Assembly (NCBI GenBank): GCA_004154925.1
Contig: QJNS01000023.1
Span: 372,001-436,000 of the forward strand
Reading direction: 5' to 3'
DNA length: 64,000 nt
DNA from: Monosporascus cannonballus
Lineage: Eukaryota > Ascomycota > Sordariomycetes > Xylariales
A program made the position numbers and the translations under genes. The notes below the pieces were generated by a model, which was not told where the DNA came from, searched no databases, and saw only the letters and a list, made by a program, of their open reading frames with translations. This document shows, piece after piece, positions 36,730-48,598 of this stretch; position 1 is the first letter of the stretch, and every line of letters starts with the position of its first letter.

Positions 36730-39700
36730 TATCCCTAGATATTCGGGCCCCGGGCCGTAATAACGGCAATCCGGGTAAAAAGGATAACTTTTATTCGAAT
36801 TACCTTCCCTAAAAATAAAATATTAAATTTGACATATTACTGCCAACGGTATCCATAAAAAGGGAAAATAGGGGTAAAATTATTAAGGGGGGCTTACGTA
36901 TATATATATACGAAAATATGGGAAAATTTATTAAAATATAAATGGAACGTCCGTATATAAGTCCGCTAACAAAAAAGCGGATCATATTATAAACTGGTAA
37001 TATTAAGATCCCTTTGCCCACCTGTAAACTAATACCGAAAGAATGCCGTCAAGCGTTAATAAGGGGTATACGGGTTCGGGGCCACCGAGAATTATCCGGA
37101 TAGATCTTAAAGTAAATTGCAATTGCCGTAATCCATTACCACTAACTTTTCTTACCTATTTATTTTATTTTAAATTTTTTAATTACAAAAAACAATTTAT
37201 AAGCCCATATTCGTGTGCATAATACGTTAATATACGGAAAATATAATACGAATTATTAAATAATATAAAATTATTATTTAATTATTAAAAATATAACGAT
37301 ATTAAGTTGCCTAAATATTTCTTTTAAGATATTAAATTCTGTCCCAATATATGTTTAAATCCTTATTACGTAAAGGAATTTTTCGAACAATAATATAACT
37401 AATTATGTGCAATATCTTTACAATTAGATTCGATATTTGCATAAATGCTTATATAACTTTGGGATATATTCTTAGATCCGAATTTCCGGATTAATTAATT
37501 TATTAAGCGTACCGACATAATGGTTCGTATTAATACAAATTTGGTACGTAAGGAGGTTTTATATATAAAATCGACTAATTAAATATCTTTATATTATCGT
37601 TTTTACGATTACCAAAATAATAACGTTTACGTTTAAAAATTAAAGTCTTTCCGAATATAATATAAATACCATACTTTAACAAAAAGTTTTTTATAAAACG
37701 CTTAAATTAAGCATATAAGATTACTAAAGGAAAATTTTAAAATTATACGTCAATTCGTTATAAAGGTAATAATCTGATAAAAATTAACGCAGTAATTAGA
37801 AAATTATAATATTATTATAAGGGACGCAAAAAGGGATTAAAATTTTTTGGATTACTTAATTAGGTTATTTCGTCAAATTATAATAATATATAAAGATATT
37901 ATTTAAAAAACGAATTAAAATATTCGTTATTATTTTATTAACGTTATAAAAATAATATCCATATTAACTGCTTTTATTATATTTCCAGCCCAAAATCGTC
38001 CCCCGTATTTTGGCCCTTTTTACATATTAATAATAATTACATATCGCTAATAAATATTTTATTCCGGGATAAATACGGAATTCCGTTATGTTCGGCAATT
38101 ATACCCTTTTATTATATTTATTTAAGTTACTGCTAATCCGTTATTACTTAAATAACTTTTACTTATTATCTGGCTTTTACCGTATAATAAGTATTTAATT
38201 AACTTGCCGTATTTTTATCTAAAAAAAACGTAAGATATCCCGTTAAGTTATTAAATATTTTCCGTACAGCTAATTTTCAGTAATATTATGACGGTTTTGG
38301 GAAAGCCGGGTATCGTAAATTTTTCTTGCGTTTTGTTAAAATATCCCGGGAAAATTTTCTTTTTCCGAACCTAAACTGGACGAAAAAATATTTGGAAGCT
38401 AAATATAAAAGCTATTACCAATTTTTGCATACTTGGTATAATATTTTCTTAATTTTCGCAATTATAAAACAAAGTATTTTCGTTTTGATTATCCCGGAAT
38501 ATATAAAAATTATTACCGGCTGGCCAATAGCGGAATACGTTTTTAATATCTTTTTTATAAAGTTCCGTATTTTAACGTATCCCTATTAGCGGTATCTCTT
38601 TTATTTAATCCCGCGGCATATTATCGGGTGGAATAAATAAGGCCTTATTCGTCCCTGCTAAGTAGCTATATACCTAACTTGGAGGTTTCAATTAAGATAA
38701 ATCTGGCAAACCTTAACCATAACTCCTTTTAAATATCTTAATATACTTTCGTAAAACGGGAGTTTACCTAAAATCCAAAGTCGAAAAAATTAATACGTCC
38801 TTTAACGTTTTTAATAAATATATATCGAAAAGTAAAAGTAAAAATAAAAATAACATTATAATATTTAGAATATTCGGATATTCGGAAAAAAAATTAAAGG
38901 ATTATTAAACGAAAAAAATTGCTTATTCGCCAATAACTTTTTTATATAATACCGGGAATGCTTTATAAATATGGATATAGCCGTAATATTAAAAACTTAT
39001 TAAAATAATACGTTTACTTAATTTGTTTTTAAAAGGGAAATATCTAAATTTCCTATATTATATTAATATAACCTGGTAAAGTAATTAATCCGTAAAGGTG
39101 CCTAAATATATTAACCGGCAGATTTTTTTTCCTTAATTTGATTATTAAATTTTACCTTAAAATAATATGCCTCGGTTGGGCCGGCATTTAAATAAATATA
39201 AAACGTTCTAATTAATAATAAATATAATTACCCCGTAAACCGCTATCGCATAAAGTAAGTCCGGGAATAATTAGATAAAAAATAGGCGTACGGTAAGGAC
39301 CGATATACGTTAACGATATCCCTCCAAAGCCATTTAAGGTTACCTGGTAATTATTGCCCCTTTTTTTCTTAATAAATAATTCTGGCAGGTAACGATTAGT
39401 AAAGATATAATATTAATTTTCTGTTAATTATTCGATTTTTATTCCTTATTATAATATCTGCATAATGGTAATACGGCCCATAACTCCCTTATTCAAAACT
39501 TTTCTTTTCGCGTCCCAATTAGCTTCGGTAGCGTTATATTACCGAAGGAAAATCGGGCGGAATACCAAAAATAAAAAAGGGGAATTAATTAATATTAAAT
39601 ATTTTAATAAATTTTGGGGCATAAGGCACTTTTAATTTTGGTTATTAAATACTTAGCTTTTATTGCCGAAATTTCGGTTAACGATATATTTAAATATACT

Positions 39701-40480
39701 ATTTAAAACATTTTTATACCAACAATTTATAACTTCAACGCCTCCGTTTTTCCTTTACGATTCCGATATTTTTGCGGATAAACTGTCGATAAATTTAAGG
39801 CCCCAATTAAATCCAAAAAATTATTCGAACGATTTTAATTAGGGCAATAACATATTAAATCGAACTATAACCAACATAATTAAGGGAGAAACGTTACATC
39901 GGCGGCTTTTCCTCCCGGCCCGGTAATAACAAAGACGGCAGTTTATTACGACCTAATATAATTAATATAAAAATCAAAATAAATCTATATAAAACTAAAT
40001 AAATTTAATACTATTAAATCTTGAATATTATTCAAATTTAATACAAATCTAATAAAGGAATAAAAAAATATATACATTTATTATTTCGTAATCTAAATAA
40101 TATTAATTTATAATATAATTTTATTACTTAAAACGCCGTTAATATTACGAAACGTAATTAATATTTTATTACTTAAATTTTTATAATACTTCTGCTAACA
40201 TAAACCCGTACAATTAAGGTTTAATAATTAGTTAAACCTTTTAGCCGTTATATAATCCCCCTAGGCACAAATTAAGAGCGGTAAGAAAAGGCGAATACCC
40301 CGTAACGCTAACGCGAGATTCAGCCCGTTATCGGACCTTACTTTTATCGTGAACTATTAGGCTAAGCATCTTTGAAAGTTAACATGCAATAGGGGTCGCT
40401 ATTAATATGGGGGGGCCCCCTTTTGGGGGTTTGCCGGCAGATAAAATATTTACAAATTCTTCCTTTATAGATAGGATTTC
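36730..40480. repeat. AT-rich relic block, no named gene
   Basis: Mostly RIP-degraded. An 87-codon plus-strand frame (38,326-38,589) and a minus-strand stretch around 39,300-39,550 read somewhat better than background but match nothing I recognise. From about 40,250 to 40,470 the DNA is less mutated and contains a palindrome-like GGGGGGGCCCCCTTTTGGGGG region. Confidence 0.45.
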
Positions 40481-40521
40481 GAAAGAACCTAATTATTATT
40501 TCCCCTGCCAATCTGGATTCG

Positions 40522-40636
40522 TTTTTCTACCGGTACGTACTTTTTTTTTCTGCCGGTACGTATTCTTTTTTTCTGCCGGTACGTACTGTTTTCTTTTTTG
40601 TCGGTATATATCAATACTTTTTTTTTGCCGGCAGAA
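40522..40636. repeat. Tandem TGCCGGTACGTAC plus T-tract repeat
   Basis: Units made of TGCCGGTACGTAC followed by a run of T recur four to five times at intervals of about 24-27 bp, with a related TGCCGGCAG copy also near 40,430. The repeats lie a few hundred bases beyond the 3' end of the DUF3435 relic, where subterminal repeats of a mobile element would be expected. That role is inference. Confidence 0.65.
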
Positions 40637-40678
40637 AACTTCAATTTAATTAGATAAATACTTATTTAACTTTAATAG

Positions 40679-41059
40679 GCCAAACGTCACTTTGCAAATA
40701 TATCGGACGCCACAAAGAAACCAAGAAAGGCTGGGAGGCCAGCAAGCGAGCAAACATTAAAGGCGGCCACATTCAAAATTACACCTAAGCTAACAAAAAC
40801 GGTATTTCAACTTTACAGACAAACAAAGCTAAATATTAGAAGCCTAAAAGTATGCAGATTTACAGCAAGCTTAACGCCATCGGCTACAGCACCTTTATGC
40901 CGGCATAAGGGTATCTTAAATAACGCTTTGCGTCGAAATAATAATAGTTTTGGTGGCAGTTTAAAAAATTACGTTAATATATTTTCGAAACTATTCCAGG
41001 AATTTATTCGTAACGATAATACCTTTGCGGTAAATTTAACTGTACTTTCTGGTGGATAA
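40679..41059 (+). CDS. RIP-spared open frame with AT-hook-like motif
   Basis: A plus-strand frame of 126 codons is uninterrupted in a region where RIP closes almost everything. It begins after a TAG and has no ATG, so it is at best an exon or a 5'-truncated piece. The first 60 residues are basic, with KKPRKAGRPASEQ resembling an AT-hook, followed by a K/T-rich stretch. CpA is abundant to about 40,920, showing that this part escaped mutation. It lies tail-to-tail with the DUF3435 relic, whose frame stops near 41,097. It could simply be unmutated 3' flank of that element. Confidence 0.3.
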   Translation, partial: AKRHFANISDATKKPRKAGRPASEQTLKAATFKITPKLTKTVFQLYRQTKLNIRSLKVCRFTASLTPSATAPLCRHKGILNNALRRNNNSFGGSLKNYVNIFSKLFQEFIRNDNTFAVNLTVLSGG

Positions 41060-41094
41060 CCGTTACCTATAATATTACTGGCAATATACAGCCA

Positions 41095-41613
41095 AAACTA
41101 TTTACGCTTTGGTTTAAGCCGAATACCGTAAATACGTAATACGTAATTCCTAAAATAGTCGAGATTTTCCAGTTTCTTCTTTTTTCCATTCTTTTAATAC
41201 TTAAAATGCTTACAAAATATGGACTTACTTTATTCCACTATCTTTATTCGTTTAATATACTTTCGGTTAAAGTGGTCGTTTATTACCGCAGGTCGGCTAT
41301 AACAGAAAATTCTCTTTTCCATTAATATAATCCTATTTCCAATACAGCAAGGGCATTATGCCTTATCCATAAAAAAAAGAAACCTATCGGGCTCAGGAGA
41401 TTTTTCTTTTACCGGAATATCGGTCTATGCTATCGGTCGAATATACTTACGTTTGGCTATCTTTTTCTTATTGCAAAGAACCGTCATAAACTAGGCGGCC
41501 TCGATAAAGATATTATAAAGGTCTTTACCATTAAAATTATCTGGTTGACGATAGAGAATCTCGGCGAGCCGTGCACGCTCGGGTATATAAAGCTTAATCG
41601 GTGGTTGGATATG
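41095..41613 (-). pseudogene. DUF3435 recombinase relic, C-terminal part
   Basis: This is the 3' portion of the gene at 48,599-50,732, cut off by retrotransposon A. It begins in frame with IQPPIKLYIPERARLAEIL. It then has a decayed cysteine segment (CPCCIG near 41,350), the segment PAVINDHFNRKYI and a final C2H2-like unit in which the histidines now read Tyr (FRNYVLRIYGI). These C-terminal zinc-finger-like segments are typical of many fungal DUF3435 proteins. Nonsense codons are TAA/TAG. Confidence 0.75.
41609..41613. repeat. Target-site duplication of element A, left (ATATG)
   Basis: ATATG immediately precedes the left LTR and is repeated at 48,599-48,603 immediately after the right LTR. 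It is 5 bp, as expected for Ty3/Gypsy integration. Confidence 0.85.
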
Positions 41614-42027
41614 TGTGACGGCTAGGCTAATTAACCAACTATTAAACCTAAGTCGACGGGTTTATGTTAGCAGGAGTATTATGGGATTTTAAGGAATGGA
41701 TATAGTAAGGTATTACGTTTCGTAATACCAAGGGCGTTTTGGGTAATAAATTGTTATATTATAAATACTTGGTATTAATAAGTATTGTAAGCTAATACTA
41801 TTTAAATTATGGAAATAATAAATATATATATTTGTATATCTTTTTGCTAATTCGTTTTTGCTTAGCTGGCGATCGTTAAATAACGTTTTCCTGTATTTAG
41901 TTAATATTAATAATGTTTAGTAAATTATTACTAAGTATTTTTTCCGATTACGTAACTTAACCCATTTAGGTTTTATTTTGGTTTATTAAAACCGTTTTCG
42001 AAATCTTCCTTTCGTTAAGTCGTAATA
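41614..42027 (-). repeat. Element A, left (3') LTR, 414 bp
   Basis: Starts TGTGACGG and ends CGTAATA, the RIP-altered form of CGTAACA. It is the same length as the right LTR and matches it throughout, with C/T and G/A differences. The purine-rich tract directly next to it (42,028-42,046, AGGGAGGGAAAA on the minus strand) is the polypurine tract and fixes this as the 3' LTR of a minus-strand element. Confidence 0.85.
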
Positions 42028-45000
42028 CGATTTTCCCTCCCTATAAATCTTGCCCTTAAAATTTTTTTTCGGTAAGTATCTTTTTTGTTTTAATATATCG
42101 GCTCGTATTATTAAAATTTGTCGTTAGGTTTTTTTTTAACTATCCGTCGCCAGAACTTTCTTTTTATTTTTGACGATTTTAATTTTGAAATTATGCCGTA
42201 TTTTTTATATTTTTCTAAGGGCTAGAAATGCGAAATAATGGAAAATATGTTAAAATGTAAAGCGTATATAAAACGAGAATATTTTTATAATAGGAACGGC
42301 GTTTTTTTTTCGTTATTAAAAAATATTCGTACCGAAAACCAATATTTAAAACGAAAAAAAATACTTACGGAAAAACGTTTTTTGGAATTGTAATAACGTT
42401 ATTAATAAAAAATAAATAAGGCTATTATGCGTTTGATCCGTTTCCGAAAATAAAAGGCGTTTTTTTGTTCCAAAAAAGTTAAGATAATATAACGCAAACT
42501 GTAATCGCTGGAAGAATTAGAGGAACAAAAGCAGCAGGAACGGGCCGATATGGAGATTTTTATGGCAGCATTAATACCACTTATCGGTCCGGTTAATTGG
42601 TTATCCATTAAAAATACCGACTGGTCCGCCGAAAACGTTAATTGGAATTTTATCCTTAGTAATTCCGGTACCGTTAGTAAAAATTCTTTAATAAGCATTA
42701 GGCGTTAATAAAATTTTTAATAAGTTTCCAGGTATTTTCGGAATTTAAATATTTTTTCCATTTGATTAAGTATTAAATAAGTCCGTTTTATTTCCGTATA
42801 TTAAAAAATTTTTTTATTTCATATATTTATTCGTTTTTAATTTTTATATCGTTTTATACCGTATATACCTTAATTATATTTATTATTAATTCGAATAAAA
42901 AAATATGAAAAATTAAATAAAATTTAATTTTTGGTAAAAGTTCTAATTAGTAATTATTTTCTAAGATTTTCTTAAAAATTTTATATGGGTTAATATATTT
43001 AAAATCGAGTTTTTTATTAAATTTTTTTATTTAAATATTTTTTGTAACAAAATAAATTATTTTTCTTTTTTCGAAAATTAATTTTTTTAATTGTTTTTTA
43101 TTATAATATTTATTTATTTAGTTTCGTACGAATTTTAATTTTATTTTTATTTCTTAATATAATTACTTTAAATATTTTAATATAAAAATTATTTTAATAT
43201 TAATAAATCCGTTATATACATTTTTATAAATATTTGGTATAAACCCGAAATTTACGTATATTAAAGTTATTTTAATATTTTCGTAATAATTTATATTATA
43301 AATTAATTAAATAATAAGTAATTTTTTAATTTAATTATTTTATTCGTAATTAATATAATATTACAAATATATTTTTAATATTTAATTTAACCGTTTTATT
43401 TATTTATCTGTTTAAAATTTAAACGTGTTAAATAATTTATAATTTAAGCCGATTTATATTATAAAATTTTATTAAAATTTCGAAATAAACGTTATTCTTT
43501 TATTTAAAATAATTTTATGTAATAACCCGTATATATTAAAAATGTGTTTGAAAAAAATATATATTATTTATTTTACGTTAATATCTTTATAATAAGGTAA
43601 AAAATAAGAAAATTTCGTAAACCGGTCGACGATAACGAAAATATTATTATAATATATTTTTATTGTTAAATTTTTAAATAAAAGAAATTTAATAATAAAA
43701 TCCATAATAATCGAATTTTAAGGTTTTTTTAAAACCGATAATAATTGTAATTTTCCGTAAGGTTTATGTTATTATGTTTTAATTTTATTATAAAAATTAT
43801 ATTATTATCGTATTTTTTAAATTATTATTTTTATTTTAAAAAAATATATACGTTAAAATTATTTTAGGGTTTTATAAATCCTTAAATATTTATATAACTA
43901 ATATTTGTATATATTTCGTATTAAATTTATTTAATACTTTTCTGGAATTTATATTTTATTTGTTTTTTGGTTTTTTAGGAAATTATTATTATATTGCTGG
44001 ATTTTTTAATATATATTTAAAGATATTACTTGAATTATTATAATTTATCGTAAACGTAAGTATTTTTCTGATATAATATCGAAAATTATATATTAAACCT
44101 TAATTAAATTTTTTTTGAAATTTGGTTATTTACTTAAAATATCGGTTTTGCCGTTTTCTAAATCCTTTCTGTAAATAATAACGAAGTCGAAATTTGTTAT
44201 TTTTTTTATATATCGTAATTATTATTTTATAAGTTTTTTGGTTGTAATAAAACGGATAAAATTTTAATAATTCGTATAAACCTTAACCTGATAAAAATTT
44301 CCTTTTAAAAAATATTTAAATTTTTAAAATATTATAATAATAACCATAAATCTTTTATTTAATATATCATAATTAAACTTGGTTCCTTTTAATTTGTACG
44401 AAAAAAATATAATAAAATATAATTTGCCTTAATTATTTTATTATCCGATTATTACGTTTAATACATAATCCGAAATATCGGTTTTTAATTTAACAAAACG
44501 ATTTAAATCGTACATAATTAGCATAAACTTATTAATAATCGTACCTTTAATTTTTTAAAACATTTTTTTTATTTTTAATATTTATCTGAATTTTTTTTTT
44601 TTTTAGTAAGGTTAATTAAAAATATGATAATTTTGTTAAAATTTCGAATAAACTTTTTATAATAATTAGCAAATCCAAAGAATACCTGCATTTCCTTAAC
44701 TGTCGTTAATATTTGCCATTTTATAATTATAGCAATTTTTTTAAAATCTATCCTAATATATCCCGGAATAATAATATATTTCAGATATTTTATTTTTTAA
44801 TTATAAAATTAATTTTTTTTTGCGTTAATTAATAATTTTCGCATTTTATAAAATTTGAAAAACCTTATAAACGTATTCTGCGTATACCTTTTTTATTTTT
44901 AAAAAAATAAGAATATCATCGAAGTAATACATAATAAAAATATTAAGATATTCCCGTAATACATAATTTATTATCCGTTAAAAGGTTATTAAGGTATTCG

Positions 45001-48000
45001 TAAATCTTATTAACGTAACCAAATACTTAAATAATCCGTATTTCGTTTTGAAAATTATTTTTTATTCTTATCCTTTTTTGATTTTAATAAGGTTATATCC
45101 ATTTTTAAAATCGAATGCCGTAAATTATTTAATTCCGTAAAATCGGTCTTTTATTTTAATAATTAAAAATAATAATATTTAATCCTTAATAATAATATCG
45201 TTTAATTACCGGTAATTAATTATAAGTTATAATTTTCCATTTTTTTTTGGTACGAAAAATATTAAATATCTTATTAATAACTTCGAAAATCGAATCCATC
45301 CCTTTTATAACCAATTTTCCAGGTATTCTCTGAAAATACGCAGTTCGTTTCCGTTAAAATTGTAAATAAGGTAAAATTTTGTCAAAAATCCTTTTTTAAG
45401 GATTATTTTATAATCTTATTCGTTATGTTTTAATAATTTCGTATCGAATTTTTTTTTAAAAAACTATTTATATTTATAATATTATAATAATATATTAATT
45501 AAATTTTTTAACTTTTAAGGCTATTATTTTAAATCGTTATTCAGTTGCCGTAATTTCGCTTTAATAATAATAATAATACGTTATATTTTTTTTTGATACC
45601 CATTTTTTTTATATTTTATCCCTTTAAGTAATAAGGTATTTATCGTATCCTTATAGCTGTATTCGTCGCCATTTTCGATCGAATATTAAGATCTTATATT
45701 TTTTTTTTATTTATTAACGGAAGGCAAAAAGAATTTTACTTGGCCAATTCCTTTATTAATTACGATTCCGTATTAATATATCTATAGTAATTTTATAATT
45801 ATATCGTAATTCCCAAATAAAACGATATCGAAATTAATTATTTGGTATTATCCTTAAATAAAAATTTCGAAATAATCAATTTCGCGTAAAATTTTCCCGT
45901 TATCGTAAGCAAAATCCTAATTTTCGGTATTTATCGTAATATAAAGTTTTAACTTATATCTTTATAATAATTTAAATTCGTTAACCATATTTAAGGTAAT
46001 ATAATTTCCACCTAAAGTTTCATAATCCACCATTACGGTATACCAATACGTTCCGATTCGTATATCTAAAGTAATAAGATTATTAACGGTTCTTATTGTT
46101 ATATTTAAAACCTTTCTTAAGAATTTATCCTAATTTCTCGGGATTTCGTTATTTTGCGGCTTTTTTACAAATAACCTTTTTTTTTAACTTTTATTCGAAT
46201 TTATTGAACCTTATTTATAATTCTTTATATAACGTATTAAGTTATTATATTTATTGTTTTTGTCGGCGTATTATTCCTTTAAACCGTATTAATTGCTTTT
46301 AATTTTGCTATAATTCTTTTCCCTATTAAGTAAACCGTTTCTTAATATAATATATGGCTTCTTATTAAGTTTTATTATTTTTTTATTAAAGGTCTTATAT
46401 AAATCGTTAAATTTCTTTTTTTAAAGTTTATCGTTTATCAAGGTTTATAATAAATATTAATTGAAAATAAAAGTCCGTAATAACTTTCTAATAATATTTT
46501 TCCACGGTATATTAAATTAACTTTTTTTCCGTTTAATAATTATATTATTTATAATAACAAAAAAAGTTTTCCTATAGATACCATTTTCCTTTAGGTTAAT
46601 TTTTTATTATAATTAACTAAAAAAAATCGTTTTTAAAGGCTATGGATCGAAAATATTAATACCATTATTTATCGTTTTTATTATTTCCCGTTTTATTAGG
46701 AAAATTAAATCCTTTATAATATATACGGATAATTTTATTATAAATATATCGTTTTCATTTTTTACGATTAAGGCAGTTCTGGCGTTAATAATAAATAATA
46801 TACTTTCTGCCATATTAATTAGGGATTTTAAGGCAGATTTTCTCCGTCCAGCCTTAATATTCCTTTAATTATTTTCTAAAAGTACTTTATTATTTCTTAA
46901 TTACTTATTAAACCTAATTCCTAATTTTTTATATTTTTTATTAAATTTCTTATTATAATGGTCCTTATTGGACTTCGTATTATAAAGGGCTTAATACGTA
47001 TTTGGCCCGAATTATATTAATAAGTTTATTTTTTTGGGGGTTTTCCTTAAATTATTTTTCGGATATAGGTTTCCAGTTATTTTGTCGTAATTTTTTGGAC
47101 GAAAAACATTTGTAAACTTTATATCCCTTTTTTCCGTAATTATAATACTTAATCTGGCTCTAATCCTTTTTATAAGTAATTCCTAATTCCATAAGGCCTA
47201 ATTCAGTATTATGGGAAATATTATTACGCCGAAAAGCATTAATATTAACCGTATGCCGAAATTTATTATTATTTTTATTTTTAATACCTTTAATATGCCA
47301 GGTATATTATCGATTATTAATCTTAATTGTTATAACAATATAATCTAATAAATAATTAGGCCAATTAAATTTAAAAAGCTTTTCCTATATTTTCTTCTTT
47401 AAACCGTCGAAAAATTTGGTTATTAATATCTTTTGTCCTTAATTTAGCTTAAATGCCAGCTAAATAAACGTACTGCCGTAACTGGATATTAATCCTTTTT
47501 GTTATAATTATTAAATCTGCATTTTGGCTTTTATTTTTTTATTTATTATTCTGAATACTTTCGTTAATATTTATTTAAATTATTCGTAATCGTTATAAAT
47601 TTGTATTATTTCCGGATTTTATTTTTTTTAAGGTAAAATAATAGATTTTTTTATAACGGGCTTAAATTAAGTAATTATATTATTAGTAAATCGTTTTACC
47701 GTAAATTTAATTTATATAGTAAACGTAATAAATCGGATAAGGAAATACCCAAAATATATTTGGCATTAAGTTAAAAATAATTATAATTTAATTAAAGTTT
47801 TATTAAAAAGTTCCGGCTTAAAAAGTTTAAGGACTTTTTTTAATTCCTTAGTAAAATTTAACTAAATAACTTAATTTAATTAAAAAGGTTTTCTAATTTC
47901 GGGAATTCTTTTTTCTTTAAGTTTTTTATAAGCGGTTTAAAAAGACGTAATAAGATTATTTTTATCCTGTTTAAATTAGATAATACGTTCGTTTATAGCA

Positions 48001-48184
48001 TCTAGGCGTCGAAAAACTTCCTTCCGAAAAAAACGAAACTACTCCTTTTCTTCCTCGGATTCCATTTCGGTATCAGGGTTTTCAAGGACCTGGTAAATGG
48101 GTTATTCGGGTTACTTGCTAATAAATATAATGTCGGTAATATTATTCAGAATTTAACGGTATTACTAAATAAAAGCTTATAACG
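42028..48184 (-). mobile_element. Element A internal region, Ty3/Gypsy pol and gag (RIP-degraded)
   Basis: Read on the minus strand from right to left, the relic has the Gypsy order gag-RT-RNase H-integrase. A gag zinc knuckle lies at about 47,106-47,147 as YYNYGKKGYKVYKC, with Cys and His mutated to Tyr. The reverse transcriptase catalytic box YYFDDI is at 44,911-44,929. The RT to RNase H connection reads VKEMQVFLGFANYYKKFIRN, near 44,660. The integrase core is marked by IIMDFIIK at 43,697 and VDRFTKFSYF just after it. Protease could not be located. All frames are closed by many TAA/TAG, so the element is dead. Element A' (59,174 onward) is a relative in the same orientation. Confidence 0.85.
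42505..42708 (+). other. RIP-spared insert or antisense frame inside element A
   Basis: About 200 bp near the 3' end of element A keeps CpA and reads on the plus strand as a charged helix, LEELEEQKQQERADMEIF, followed by about 45 open codons. The corresponding place in A' has no similar sequence until about 42,650. It could be a small foreign insertion or a part of A lost from A'. Confidence 0.4.
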
Positions 48185-48598
48185 TATAACGGCTAAATTA
48201 ATTAATTAATTATTAAATTTAAATTAACGGATTTATATTAATAGGAATATTATAAGATTTTAAATAATAAATATAGTAAAATATTACGTTTCGTAATACC
48301 AAAAGTGTTTTAAGTAATAAATTATTATATTACAAATACTTAATATTAATAAGTATTACAAATTAATATTATTTAAACTATGGAAATAACGAACATATAT
48401 ATCTATATATCTTTTTACTAATTTATTTCTGCTTAGCTGGCGATCGCTAAACAGCGCTTTTCCGTACTTAATTAATATTAACAATATTTAGTAAATTACT
48501 ATTAAGCATTTTTTCCGATCACGTAACCTAACCCATTTGGGTCCCGTTTTGGTCCACTAAGACCGTTTTCGAGACCCTCCTCCTGTCAGGTCGTAACA
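48185..48598 (-). repeat. Element A, right (5') LTR, 414 bp
   Basis: Starts TATAACGG (TGTGACGG after RIP) and ends CGTAACA. Its last about 180 bp keeps many CpA and GC-rich words that are mutated in the left LTR, so RIP acted unevenly on the two copies. Confidence 0.85.
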
